A stretch of DNA of 64,000 nucleotides from Margaritifera margaritifera (GCA_029931535.1 JAQPZY010001569.1:3397001-3461000); one strand, 5' to 3'; positions 22,728 to 34,728 are shown, counted from the stretch's first letter. The notes: a model not told the origin generated them from the sequence alone. Numbers and translations are program-made.

Positions 22728-23035
22728 ACAAATCCCCCCCCCCACCCCAATTGCAAATTAAATGGTCAGTCTCTTGTATCACAAAAACCCTGATTTATTA
22801 ATGGTAGTATAACATTCCCCCTCATGTGACTCGTACAAAGCCATCCTGTCTGTAATGAAACGGTGGTGACTGGCCTCTTATGAGGGGCGGCCTCTCCTGT
22901 AGGAGGACCGATCGATTAAAATATAGTGCTCCCCCTCTTATAAACTTGCACTTTCTGTGATGAAAAGGTGTCCTTATAAAAGGGGTGACCTATCATGATG
23001 GGGTGGCCTTTCCTGTGTGGGACCCTATTAAAAAG
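22728..23035 (+). repeat. C-run and degenerate 'ggcctttcctgt' repeats
   Basis: A C-rich run at 22735-22750 is followed by two or three loose repeats of 'tgatgaaaaggtg', 'cttataa' and 'ggcctctcctgtaggaggacc'-like phrases. There is no coding content. Confidence 0.45.
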
Positions 23036-23302
23036 AGAAAACTAACAAATTCACCAACTCTGTCAGGTGCAAGCATGATCCATGTAGCCATTTTAATTTA
23101 TAGCTGAACTCCCAACCCTTTCCCTATAATGAAACCAATTAATTCTTCCACCCAAGATTTTATAAGTTAGCTTTACTAATGGTTCATATTGCATTTAGGT
23201 ACATGAAGGAAAAATAAAGTTTGTATTTTATCATCATGATGAAAATGGTGTCATTGGGCAGTGGAGTACTTGTCAATATTAAAATATCAACTGAATACAA
23301 TC

Positions 23303-23374
23303 AATGTATACCATGGAATTTACCTGTGAAAGAATATATATAAATGTATACCATGGAATTTACCTGTGAAAGAA
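23303..23374 (+). repeat. Tandem duplication, about 40 bp
   Basis: 'aatgtataccatggaatttac' and the following bases occur at 23303 and again at 23343, separated by 'tatata'. It is a recent local duplication. Confidence 0.85.
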
Positions 23375-23614
23375 CTGTGACAGCTACACTTTGAAAGTAT
23401 GACATTTATTTACAACAAGGAGTACATTAAAAACACGTTTTATACTAAAACACATTTTTTTTTATAAAATCATATTTTAAAATCAGAAATGTAAAAAAAA
23501 TATCAAGCACAACCTATGTAAACAAAGTTTATTCCTCCCAGAACACATAAAGCACCTAATGAATACAGATGCACTCAACCATATCCTCTAACCTGAAAGT
23601 TTCAGCCTCTAGGG

Positions 23615-24095
23615 TTGTCCCTGAGGGTAAGAACTGTGCCAGTGACAAATGTCAGTTGGATACATGTATGTGCTTTTGTTTTTTCATGCCCAGTTAAGTA
23701 TGTACAGGGTGGGGATCTCTGTCCTTTTCAAGCAATTACTCAGTGTCCAAGTCCATGGATGGTGGTGGGTCATGATAGTAGGGATGGACCATGTGATCAG
23801 TGTCAGGTGTATGTATAATTGTCTTTTCATTGTCATGCCCAGTAAGTAAGTGTATTTATGGTTACAAGGTGGGGAGCTCAATTGTTCCCAAGTTATTTCC
23901 AAGTGACAGAGTCCAGAGGTTGGGGAATGGGAAGGGGAGGATGGATAGACCCCTGGGCCAATGTCAGTTACATGCATAAATTTGTCTTTCAATGCTCAGT
24001 GAGTGTATATATGGCTATAGGGTGGGGATCTCAATAGTTTCTATGTTATGACTCAGGGGCTAAGTTCCTTAGGTTAGGCAAAGACCCCAGGGCAA
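23615..24095 (+). repeat. Degenerate tandem array, about 170-bp unit
   Basis: Three units share 'ccagtgacaaatgtcagt', 'ttgtcttttcattgtcatgc', 'cccagtaagt', 'acaaggtggggatctc' and 'agtccatgg' landmarks in the same order. The frames inside are artefacts. Confidence 0.65.
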
Positions 24096-24824
24096 CATCC
24101 ATGGGTCTAAGTCTGAAATGTGTTGACACATGGATCATTGATCACACAAGCCAATTCTCTGACATGCAAGACATACACTCCAGAGCTGTTTGAAATTTAC
24201 GTAAAATCACCCCTACCTCCTGTAACAGAACCCATGGGGTATGATCAAAATTCCAAAAGTGTTCGTATAATCTACACCCATAGGACTGTCATTTACCCAA
24301 GTTTCTTGCATCTAGCTTTAACAGTGTAGGGTGAATTCAAGAACATTACACACATGTGTACACACAACCTTACATACATACGGATAGACTATATCCCTCA
24401 TTTACTTCAAGACATACAAGGAGTTCAGTGATCCAATACATACATGTATCTCTCAGTCGACTATAAAAATTAACAGAATAGAACCGCTATAAATTCAAAC
24501 AGTGTGGAATCAATAATCTATGAATACCACATCTTTAGAAAAGTTTAAATCATGCTAATAGACCCACATTATTTAAAGAGTAATCAATGTTCTATACAGA
24601 TAACAAGCACAAATCAAGCATTCAAAGCATTTTGTTAAGACGAGCATTTGTAATGTTGAAACAAGACTTGACATGCAAGATTTTAAGTGAGTTTGCTATT
24701 TTCTGAATATGTTTATTTGTGTATGTGTGTGAGAGTTAAAGAAAAAGAAATGAGCACAAACATACTGCGAGACAAAAGCAGATACTCTAATGCATATATG
24801 CATCGACTTGAATAAGCATTCTTA

Positions 24825-24967
24825 GCAGTGTTGCACCTTGGTTGAGCTGTGTGGGAAATATTTCATGCACCTCTGTCTCTCTGTTTGGGGATTTGTTCAA
24901 TTTGGGGGGATACTGGCAGTTTGTGGTGGAAGAATGTCCCCTGGGCTCAATCAAGGTGCAACACTGC
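24825..24967. repeat. Inverted-repeat element, 23-bp arms
   Basis: Left arm 24825-24847 (GCAGTGTTGCACCTTGGTTG...) and right arm 24945-24967 are inverted with one mismatch, and about 97 bp lie between them. It looks like a short MITE. No convincing target duplication was seen. Confidence 0.7.
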
Positions 24968-25020
24968 TTCAGCTAACAATAATAAAATTGTGAAGGTGTG
25001 TAAGTGCCGATTACCATATG

Positions 25021-25241
25021 TACCGTATATACTCACATATAGGCTGATACCAACTGCAAACTGCATAGACCCAGATCTGCCATCGCATAATGCACTGGCA
25101 GATCTGGGTCTATGCAGTTTGTAAGGAGTAATTAGTAGAACAAACAACACAGACCCTGATCTGCCGATGCATTATGTGACGGCAGATCAGGGTCTATGTT
25201 GTTTGCATTTGGACCAGGTTTATATGTGAGTAAATATGGTA
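25021..25241 (-). mobile_element. Double-palindrome MITE, copy 6
   Basis: Order A then B, one of the best preserved copies. Ends are TACCGTATATACTCACATAT and ...TGAGTAAATATGG TA. Palindrome A arms match over 23 bp around a 'cgcataatgc' centre. Confidence 0.9.
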
Positions 25242-26749
25242 CATCAATCCTGTGCATGTATTACACCTTGAATAACAGTACCCAATCTCCATTAGTCCAT
25301 AATCTTGTCCACTTGTCCAGCTAAGCACCTCACATTGGGCAAAACTGCTACTGGTAATTCCATAGTTCAAACAGCCCTGGAGAGGTTTTTTTAAGGATTT
25401 TTCAAGGACTTCCAAAAGTTTTCAAGGATTATTTTGTCTTACAGAAAATGAACTTTCTCCATATGTTAGTTTGTTAACTACACGTGCTGTGTATCATTTG
25501 ATCCACTAAATTTGTTCCCTTTTATTTATTCATTCAATATTTTTAGAGAATACATTTTTTTTAAAAATCCTAACTTTTAAAGTTATATATTTTTTTCAGC
25601 TTTAATGTTCTGTATTCCCTGGGATAAATTCACAGCATTGTGAGCAAAATTCAAAGAGTTTTTCAGGGCAACCCCTCAAAGAATTTTTCATGGTGATATG
25701 AACGATCTAATTTTGTTTTTTAACAAGATTAAGTCTAGGTTTCTACAGCATACAATTTTCTATAATAAATGCATTCTTAAATATGCTCACCACTGCTTTC
25801 AAAATGTTATTTATCAAGATCTGCTGTATCAACTGGTTATCCAAGACAAGCACACACACATTTTGGGGGCAAAGTTTATAAGACCAGTCCCATCTGGGGT
25901 TATCAAGGGAGAGTTACAAGCAGTAACTTCTCTTTAAAAAAAATCAATTGTATGACAGAGATAAAAAGACCAAGAGACCAATTTCAATATCCCTGTTTAA
26001 CACAATCCGAAATATCAAACTTTAGCAAGTTCTCAAACTACCCATTGTTACTTTAGTTAACTGACCAATTGGTGTGCAGAAAATAAATCCTATCAATCAA
26101 GGACAGGTAGTAGATTCTGATGTAAAACTAGCTATGCAGCCAGTTTTAAAATAATGAAATTAGACCAGTTCAACATCCCATACAAGACTGAAATGGTCCA
26201 TTATTAAACAATCGGTCAGTGATGCTAAACAGATGCATCAATATTTGGTGAAGAAATTAGCCAAGACTTGCTAATAAGTTTAACAAGCAAATTAGGGGAA
26301 TATATATGTATCTCCCACACCTCACATGTTGAAAACCTCCGACTTTACATTGAACTACAACCCTTAATATGGTACTAAACTCATTTACATTATTAGAACT
26401 TTACCTTTAATTGGTACCATATAGCCATTATTGTGCTTACCTACCTTGAAACACTAATATATATATATATATACATACTAAAATCATTTCCTGGTATTGA
26501 CATATATTAAAGTACTAAGTTTCATGTACGTATCTGAAAGGGATTCAAAATTATACAGCTGTTCAAAAGAAAAAGTCAGCACTGATCTCTGACCTTGACC
26601 TTAAAGATAGGACTCTAATCCCAACATGCCCTCTTAGTAGTGATATGTAGGTATACTGAGCTTGATCAATTTATCTCAAATGATATTAAAATTACTGGGC
26701 AGAAAAGGTGTGATGGATGGGAAAAAATAAATAAAATCAACAGAAATAG
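25242..26749. other. No gene; repeat scraps
   Basis: Near 25370-25435 are 'tttcaagga' repeats related to 19850-20215. A short TA run is at 26456-26472. No exon is supportable. Confidence 0.3.
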
Positions 26750-27335
26750 AGAGAGGATATTTGCTTGAAACGAGTGAATAACGGATATATTTCATTGAGT
26801 GGGTGAAAAACTCAGTATTTTCACGAGTGGCAAAGCCACGAATGAAAATACTTAAGTTTTTCAACCATGAGAGCAAGCAAATATTCTTTTTATTTTATGC
26901 TCAAGCGTATTGTATAGCACACTGAAGTAGCTGATTTCTTACTGCATCCCATGCGATAATGTCAGCAGTGTACCGTTTGTTCTGCTCTGTTTGTGTACAC
27001 TTGCACATAAAATATCAGTAGTTACATAATGCTCCTTCCCAATTCAAGGTAAAACAGCAGATAAAAAAAAAATGGAAAGAAAAAAAAATTATAAAAAAAT
27101 AATTGCCCATTGCTGGGTTTGAACCTGGTTCACCAGGATGCAAAGCAGCCATCTTAACCTTTACACTACGCAAGCTGTTACAAAAAGATTTAAAATTTCT
27201 TAGTTATAATGTTATCAATGTCTATTGACGGACAGTGAAAAAATAAGATATTTTTTCACAGCAGTGAAATATCACAATTATTTCACTCGGAAAATCCAGT
27301 AATTCACTGCCTAGCATAAAATAAGAATATCGTAT
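26750..27335. repeat. Foldback-type repeat with inner hairpins
   Basis: 'atattctttttattttatgc' at about 26881-26900 is inverted as 'gcataaaataagaatatcg' at about 27313-27331. A smaller hairpin lies upstream (26818-26856, 'gtattttcacgagtggc' with its inverted partner). It contains the tRNA-like segment at 27113-27178. Probably a decayed non-autonomous element. Confidence 0.5.
27113..27178 (-). tRNA. tRNA-like segment (pseudogene or SINE head)
   Basis: The minus strand carries an A-box-like 'tagtgtaaaggttaagatgg' and a perfect B box GGTTCAAACCC about 35 bp later. Acceptor-stem pairing is not convincing and it lies inside a repeat, so a functional tRNA is unlikely. Confidence 0.35.
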
Positions 27336-27944
27336 CACTGGCTTTTCATGAACAAACTGGGAAACAAAAATGTATTGTACACCGTCCTTGACCCTGGCAG
27401 TTTAAGGATGGTATAATTTGGCTGTTTATGTAATAAACCTCATGAAGGAATGGTATGATACCAAATTCTGCTGAAAATGTACTAGGAAAATAATAGGAAG
27501 CAAACCAGAAACTGCCTGGATTTTGTATGCTGTTGTTGATTAGAGTAACTATGGGATTTCCAACTTGAGCTTTTCTATAAAGCTTCATTGTTTGCATTCA
27601 GAAGTCCAAAAGGCTTCAACACAGATGAAAGATACGACCAAATCATGCATAACAGGTTTCTCCAGTTGTTCTTATTTCCTCAAACAAATCTGCATCTCAG
27701 CACAAAAGTGACTATGTAGTGCCAACAAAAGGTAAAGTTTGAAAAATGTAAAATTGAATTGCACAAAAGTGTAGGCCGATAAACCCTTTCAAATAAATGT
27801 AAACATTGAGTACAACAAGATAAAATATAAAACGTAATAATGTTAAAATTCTGTAAAATGTATATAAAATAAAAGATAAAGGTAACACATTTAAAATTCT
27901 CTAAACATTATTAAAATCTGTATTATAAACTGCATTCTCTTAAA

Positions 27945-28076
27945 AAGTCAAAGATTTTCTCAAGAGGTACAGTACATACTAGTAGTTTTTTCAAGCAGAT
28001 CATGTCTAACTACTTCTGTCTCACAGGGTGGAAATCGACACACTTGACAAGAATGTGTTCCAAGGTCAGTGGACAC
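27945..28076 (-). pseudogene. LINE C-terminus, distal part
   Basis: On the minus strand the frame gives LTLEHILVKCVDFHPVRQK, the usual zinc-knuckle-like ending of RNase H-type LINE ORF2 proteins. It is continuous with 29515-29905 once the hAT element between them is ignored. Confidence 0.75.
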
Positions 28077-28189
28077 TAGGGGTGAAACGATACACCTCTG
28101 CCATGTATTGATACGATTCTCGATACACAGCCTACGATACGATACATTATTGATACACATATCAACTTGATGGTCGTTTCATCTTTATA

Positions 28190-28275
28190 AGGTCTGTCAA
28201 TTGGTAGGGTGTTGCCATTTTTTATATGTTGACATACTGGATGTATTTCCAGTATGCAGATTACAAGCAAACATA
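28190..28275 (-). pseudogene. BED-finger remnant of hAT transposase
   Basis: The minus strand reads a Cys followed by LHTGNTSSMSTYKKWQHP, which resembles the second half of a BED finger (C..C ... NTSNM..HL...H) with one His and one Cys lost. The frame closes shortly after. The match is short, so the call is tentative. Confidence 0.45.
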
Positions 28276-28677
28276 GACTTATCATCTGTTCATATGCCAT
28301 TCTCATCCTTAACAAGGAAAAAAAAAAAAAAATACTTCCATACAGACTCCCTGTTAGCTGTTAGTGATTTTTATTCAACCTTTTAGGCCATTGCAGGCTG
28401 CTCCATTCAATCAAATGCATGACTCATCCTGGTCACCACGCCCTTCGCTTTGCAGTGAATGAATGTTTTTAAAACATCTTATTACCAATTTCATGTCTTC
28501 ACTTAAATTTTGAAGGCATGTGCAATTTCCTTGTGCAAGGAAAATCTTATCTAGAACAAGTCCGAGTGTGGAAGCGGAGATGACTAACAACCAAATCCTT
28601 CACATTGTACTTCCTGCAGATGCAAAACAACTGCCACAGCCACAGGCACTTGTTTCTGTCAGTGAAAAAGGAAATTA

Positions 28678-29284
28678 TTGACAACACCCACTCACCTTCT
28701 ACAAATTGACATTGTGGCTATAACTCATGCGGTTTGGAATCTGCCCCCTTGCCGATTCTGTGTAAAAGGAGACTTTCCAAACTTATTCCCCATGTACAAT
28801 TTAAGTACTTTACAGATAATTTAATAGTCACTTTTGTGTGAAGTTTCTATGTTGCTTTGTATCTATTTGGATAGAGTTTGGATGCCAATATTTCCGGTAT
28901 GTAACACAGTGAACACACTACAGTTAGTTATGATTGGTGGTTATTGTTTTACCCTGGACTTGAATAAACAATAACCACTAATCAGAATTGCATGTAAGAT
29001 ATTTCACTGCATGACACACCGGAAGAGTAGCCTTCAATTTGATCCAGGTAGACGAGATGCGATACGACAGATAAATTTTGCGCAAAAGTGGTTATTAAAT
29101 GATCAGTAATGTACTTAAATCATACATGGGGAACAAATCTGCAATGTCTTCTTTCTGTTGATATATGTTATCAGTGGCTGAAGATTCATTAGCATGGAAT
29201 TGTGGCATTGGAAGGGGGCAGATTTTAAACCATGTGAGTTAGTCACCTTGTTTTAATTTGTAGAAGGCGAGTGGGTGTTGTCAA
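28678..29284. mobile_element. TA-flanked foldback element
   Basis: The outer ends TTGACAACACCCACTC and GAGTGGGTGTTGTCAA are perfect inverted repeats, flanked by TA (28676-28677 and 29285-29286). The inverted similarity continues inward almost to the centre. There 'gattggtggttattgttt' pairs with 'aaacaataaccactaatc' around a 17 bp spacer. Arms are about 280 bp and differ by one indel of roughly 45 bp plus scattered substitutions. It is nested inside the hAT element. Confidence 0.85.
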
Positions 29285-29514
29285 TAGTTTTTTTTAATAT
29301 ATTTTACTGATAGAAATGAGTGCCTGTACTTGCTATGACTGTCTCATATGAATTCTCAATTTAAAGAATGAAAAGGCAAATGACTAATAATTATTCATGA
29401 CTGCTGAAGATTAAAGTAACCTGTGTAGAGTAAGTATCGTTCTTCCCCTTTTGTATCGATATGGGTATCGATATAGAAAAAGTATCAATATATCGATTAA
29501 TCATTTCACCCCTA

Positions 29515-29905
29515 GTGGACACTGACATGGTATACATTCTGGTCGAGGTTCACCCTTTAAGAAGTTTGCATGAGTCAGACACTCTCCAACTGTGGGTTTG
29601 ATGTTCGTAAGCTTGTTTGTGGAATTTTCATTCCACATATTTTGCCAAGTATCATGAACATACAATATTTTAAGACAGTATATCAAATCTTCCATTCGGA
29701 AATGGATGCAGGGCAGCTTTGGCTGCTCTATCTGCCCTTTCATTACCCTTTATACCATGCATCTAGGCAGTCAACAGTACAGAATACTTTTCCTAGATTG
29801 TATGAGGACATCACGTTTCTGTAATATCTGGGATATAAACAGGTTGTCAGATTTAAGATTTTGCAAGGCTTTCAATGCAGAAAGAGAATTTGGAATTCAA
29901 AGGTA
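29515..29905 (-). pseudogene. LINE RNase H to C-terminus, proximal part
   Basis: Minus-strand landmarks in order are SALKALQNLKSDNLF, SILYC*LPRCM, GNERADRAAKAALHPFPN, GECLTHANFLKGEPRPEC and IPCQC. It is a relative of the plus-strand fragment at 22331-22700. It is truncated upstream and broken by stops. Confidence 0.75.
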
Positions 29906-30081
29906 AAAAAAAATTACAAAATAAAAAATTACATTATTTACTGTAAACAAATAAAAGCCTTGAAGACACAGTAAACATACAAATAAGCAAAGTAGTCATA
30001 CCTTATGCATCAGGAAGACTTTTTTGTCAGAAGTTGCAATTTGTGGGCATGTTCACTTTCACAAATAATGAATGAATATTA

Positions 30082-30282
30082 CAAGTCGAGTCCAAATGCA
30101 AATAACATGGACCCTGATCTGTGGTCACATAATGCGCCAGAAGATCAGGGTCTATGTTGTTTGTTTTACTGAATACTCCTAACAAACTGCATCGACCCAG
30201 ATCTGTCGGCACATAATGCGACGGCAGATCTGGTTCTGTGCAGTTTGCAGTTGGATTTGACTTATAAGCTAGTATATACAGC
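30082..30282 (+). mobile_element. Double-palindrome MITE, copy 7, worn ends
   Basis: Order B then A. The left terminus is lost and the sequence starts at 'aagtcgagtccaaatgc'. The right end reads 'agtatatacagca' instead of ...ACGGTA. Both palindromes are recognisable with several unpaired substitutions. Confidence 0.8.
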
Positions 30283-31339
30283 ACTTCTCTCCATACAAAA
30301 TGAAATAAATTTCCAGCCTTTTCTTGTTCCTCTTATTCTAATGTCAGTGATAAAGTCACAAGAACATGCCTTGCTTTTGAATTAGTGCCTCTGACAATCG
30401 ATGCCAAAACATTATTACATAAATCAGGTATTCCAGGTCTCGATGGTTTTAAAATAGCATACAATACACTATTTTTTGTAATTATGAATTGCTCCTGTGC
30501 AACTGCAACAATCTATAAGAATGCTGAACTAACAACTTAAAACCAAGCAAAGTGGAACAATTGGCCATTAACAAATATAATAAATCAATGCATGAAGCAA
30601 CATCCAGCTTCTTAATGCATGGCAGGTAAACCTGACTGGTAACCAGTTATATCCAGTGATGCTTAAAAAATAGAAAACACATGGTTTCATTGTATCAGAG
30701 AAGTTATAATGTATTTGCAAATATTGAAATATAAACTTCTGAATAAAACTGATTGTCCATGCTCATTAATAAATACTCTAATCAAATGTATCTGTAGCAT
30801 ATAAATAACCTATAGACTTTAGAAACCTATCCCAAAGAGGTGGTATGGTAGATCACACATACAGCAAAAGGGATACACGTATCAGTAAATGTTTCCCCTC
30901 ATTTCCAGGTCATAAGCGATATTAGAAGATCAAGGAACTCAAGACCCAAAGCAGATGGCAAAGCAGGCAGAATCACTTCTCTCTGGAAGATCTTTTTCTG
31001 CGTCCAGATACCGTATCTTAATTTAAAACTCCAATCCATATTTGTTGTCTTATAGCTTTGTTACATTAAAATAACACGCGTACCATAAATCTCTGATAAG
31101 CCCATGCATGATGATAGGATAATTTCACTACCGTACCTTCCCCCACCCCTTTTGAAACAGTTTCGTAAAATTTAATTTTGAAGGTTTTATCCAGTTATAA
31201 TACCTCTCCCCCCCCCCTTATCTTCATAAAATTCATCAGCTGGATCCTCTGTGAATTCACTATTTTTCAGTAAGTACTGATGAAAACACAATTTTTTGGC
31301 AAAATGATGCAAATTTATACCCATGAAAATAAATTAATT
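30283..31339. other. No gene recognised
   Basis: AT-rich DNA with a C-run near 31207-31218. No exon or bounded repeat was identified. Confidence 0.3.
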
Positions 31340-32660
31340 TACAGTAGTAGCTAAATGTGTCCTATTGTTCAGAACTGTCGTGTTTTCAAGTAGTAGCCAA
31401 ATGTGTCCAATAGTTACTGAACTGTCGTGTTTTCAAGTACATGTAGTAGCTAAATGTGTCCAATTGTTACTGGGCTGTGGTGTTTTCAAGTAGTTACTGT
31501 AAATGTGTCGAATTGTTACTGAGCTGTGGTGTTTTCCAGAAGTAGCTGAATGTGTCCAGTTGTTACTGAACTGTGGTGTTATCAAGCAGAAGCTAAATGT
31601 GTTCAGCTGTTATACTGATACTTAGATGGCACTAAATCTAGTAAAGTACACATTATTCTTATGTCCTATATACAGTGAGTGTATATTCAAAATTAAGGTG
31701 TCTTAAAGAAATAGCTAAATGTGTTCAGCTGTTATACTGATACTTAGATGGCACTGAATCTAGTAAAGTACACATTATTCTTTTGTCCTATATACATTCA
31801 AGATTGAAGTGACTTCAAGAAATATCTAAGGCCACAAAAAAAAATATCTGCATTTCCGGTTGGCCGACTGTCCCAGTTTCTCATTGCCGACCCTAGCACT
31901 TTTTTCCCATGGTAAAAAAAAAAAAAAAAAAAAAAAAAAATGATTTGTGCATCTAATTGAGCCGGTTTTGCCCAGTACTTTGAGTCACTTTAAATATTAT
32001 TTGAATTATATATAATATTTTTTAAAAAAATATAAAATAAAAAACAAATATATAACCCAACCTGCCAACCATAATTTTAAAATCAGTGCAGTAGGAAACA
32101 CATATTTTGTTGTTGGCCTAAATGTGTTCAATTGTTATACTGCTACTTAGATGACACTAAACCTAGTAAAGTATACATTATTCTTGTGTACCATTTTTCA
32201 TTCAAAATAGAGGTGTTTTAAGAGGTAGCTAAATGTATCCAATTGTTACTAAACTGCAGTGTTTTCAAAAATTCTTACCGGTAAATGTGTTCATTTGTTA
32301 CCGAGCTATTTTAAGAAATAGCCAGATGTATCACATTGTTACTGATCTGTGTTTTTTTTTAAATTGTTACTGATCTGTGGATTTTTTTTTTTATTGTTAC
32401 TGATCTGTGGTGTTTTTATGAAATATCTAAATGTGTCAAATTGTTACTGAGCTGTGCTGTTTTAAGAAGTAGCTGAATATGTCAAATTGTTACTGAACTG
32501 TGGTGTTTTTAAGTATCATATAACCGGTCAAATTGTTACTGAACTGTGGTGTTTTCAAGTAGTAGTTAAACCTGTCAAATTGTTACTGAATTTGGGTGTT
32601 TTGAAGATGTAGCTAAATGCTTCAAATTGTTACTGAACTGTGTTTTTTTTTCTCAAAAAG
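31340..32660 (+). repeat. Degenerate minisatellite, about 50-60-bp unit
   Basis: More than fifteen units follow the pattern 'agtagctaaatgtgtcc', 'aattgttactgaactgtggt', 'gttttcaag'. A longer variant with 'actgatacttagatggcact', 'aaatctagtaaagtacacat' appears three times (31610, 31735, 32140) and once more as an outlier near 33105-33170. An A-run of about 26 bp is at 31914-31940. Confidence 0.8.
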
Positions 32661-34683
32661 TATCAAAAATTCAAGTAGCAAAATTTCAAGATTTAAGCTC
32701 ATAGGCCATGAGAGACAAATGGGGATGATGCTTAAAAGGTATATCAGCATCTATTTCACTTTTAAAAAGCTAATTAGGGGTTTAAAAAAAAAAAAGATAA
32801 TGAATGGCTGAAGAGCTAACAGTTTGCTGCTTGCATGTATATGAAAATCATGGATATCAGATTGAAAAATCTGTGATTAAAGGCCAGGTTTATTAAAACT
32901 TGTAATGACAAATGTACTTTTTTAAAATAAAAAAATTGAGGTTTGTACTGTTGTTGAATTTTGTATTGCAAGACAGATGTGTCAAACTTATTTATAATTA
33001 TTATCACTTCCATGGAAAATACAAGTACATGTACTGGTACAACAAAATATTATACTCAACGATTCATTAACACTTTTTGTGCAAATGGTAAAAACATTTT
33101 ACTGTTACTTCGATAACAATAAACCTAGTAAAGTACACATTATTGTCTTGTCCTATATTCATTTAAAATTGAATAAGCATGAATGACTCACGATACAAAC
33201 TTAAAAGCATGTAATAATGCTATAGGGTATTCATTCATTATATCTACCACATCTTAAAACACTGCTCAAGTTTATTTACATGTATTAACCACACCCAATT
33301 TTATGACAATTGTGAAATCTATACCGCAACATTTGTTCAAATCCTGTCAGATTTCAACACAGACTAATCAACTGCATCTTGGGTCCCAAGGGCAGGGGAC
33401 ATTATGACCCTTGTCTATACGATTTGGGATAGCAGTATATGCAAAATTTTAATGGGACAAAGGAAAATACTAGATACAGTAGTATATATACTTAACGCAC
33501 TAATAGTGGTAAAAGAGATAATCTTATCTGCTTTGTCAGTTTTTCTATCCTCACTTTGTTGTCTGTACTGCACTATCATCTTTATCTTGGACATTTATAT
33601 TAGCCCTGCCCCCAATATGTTTCTGCTAATGCCTTGAAAAAAAAAAAAAAAAAAAGGGTAGGTAGGCTTTTTAAAAAAAAAAATTTTTTTTTTAAGCACG
33701 CCATATTTACATGAACAGAACATATGGTATGGTATCAATTTTTTTTTATGCACTGAATAAATTACCAAAAATTACCATGACGATTTAAAAAAAATATAAT
33801 TATTTTTAAAAAATGTAGCGTCTGCAGGTTAAAAATAGGGTCGATTGGGTTAGCAGAAATACATATTTTAGGAGGGTGGGGGGCCTTATTGTTACAAACA
33901 TTTTATTAAGTGCTCAAGTAAGCCATAAAACTTTTTTTACAATCTGAATATCAGGTCACCTGAAAAGTGCTGCAATACGGAATTTTCCATTTAGGATCTT
34001 GCTCTCATTTAACTTTAGTGTTCACTCATTTGCTACCAGTGTTAATGCACATTTTTCATAATTATTTGTCTTTTCAAACTAATAATTCATTGATTAAATG
34101 CCAAAATGTGAGTTTCTACAAATTTTCACCCCAGAAATTTAGTTCCTTTTGTCATTAATTCAACCTCAAAAATATGTTACACTAGTGGCTGCCAGTGACT
34201 TTACATTGAAATTCGCAGACAACTACAAACCTGGAATGTTTTTCTTGCCAAAAATGTTGTTTTAAAATGGAAATTAACTGCTGTCTTAAAGTTTTTATCA
34301 CCTTTAGCAACTCTGGCCATTGCAAGAGCCAACATAGACATGGATGGATGTGCACAGAGGAAAAACTGTAGGTGGATTTTTTTATTTATCCCTGATGAAA
34401 AACATACCCAGGAGCCAAGATTTAGGGGACATAGGACAAGAAATTGCTTGAAACCTGCAATCTCATGCACCAGGTGCAACACTGTAAATTCATTCCAATT
34501 TGAAATGCTAGACTGTCAAATCCAAAGAAAATATATGTGCATGTACTATGTGCATCTAGTACTAACATTTCAAGGTCCTTAAAACAATCTCCCCCTGCCC
34601 ACTCAAGCACCAACTTCTTTGAATCCCCTTAGATCTTTACTGTATACTGACCATCTGATAGTTTATATTAACATCATGTACAC
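32661..34683. other. No gene; homopolymer-rich
   Basis: A- and T-runs occur near 33635-33655 and 33672-33695, with an outlying minisatellite unit near 33105-33170. The open frames at 33404-33637 and 34340-34582 show no domain, splice support or coding bias. Confidence 0.3.
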
Positions 34684-34728
34684 TAGATCTGGGTCTATGC
34701 AGTTGGTATCGGATTATATGTGAGTAGG
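34684..34728 (+). mobile_element. Double-palindrome MITE, copy 8, right-end fragment
   Basis: Only 'agatctgggtctatgcag', 'ttggtatcggattatatgtg' and 'agta' remain, corresponding to the last arm of palindrome A and part of the right terminus. Confidence 0.75.

Larger units (their letters stand above)
28077..29514 (-). mobile_element. hAT-like element with 8-bp target duplication
   Basis: A 1438 bp element flanked by the perfect 8 bp direct repeat GTGGACAC (28069-28076 and 29515-29522). Termini are TAGGGGTGAAACGATACACC and, inverted from the right, TAGGGGTGAAATGATTAATC. Subterminal regions are rich in GATAC/TATCGAT motifs at both ends. A decayed BED-type zinc finger is visible at about 28190-28275 on the minus strand. 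No intact transposase remains. It carries a foldback element at 28678-29284. Confidence 0.88.

Noticed and set aside
27113..27178. Functional tRNA gene
   Set aside because: The A and B boxes are present, but stem pairing is poor and it lies in a repeat; kept only as tRNA-like.
33404..33637. Hydrophobic frame that could be a small membrane protein
   Set aside because: Built from T-rich AT-rich DNA with no start context, conservation clue or neighbouring exon.
34340..34582. Cys-containing plus-strand frame
   Set aside because: No splice support, no family and a normal intergenic composition.
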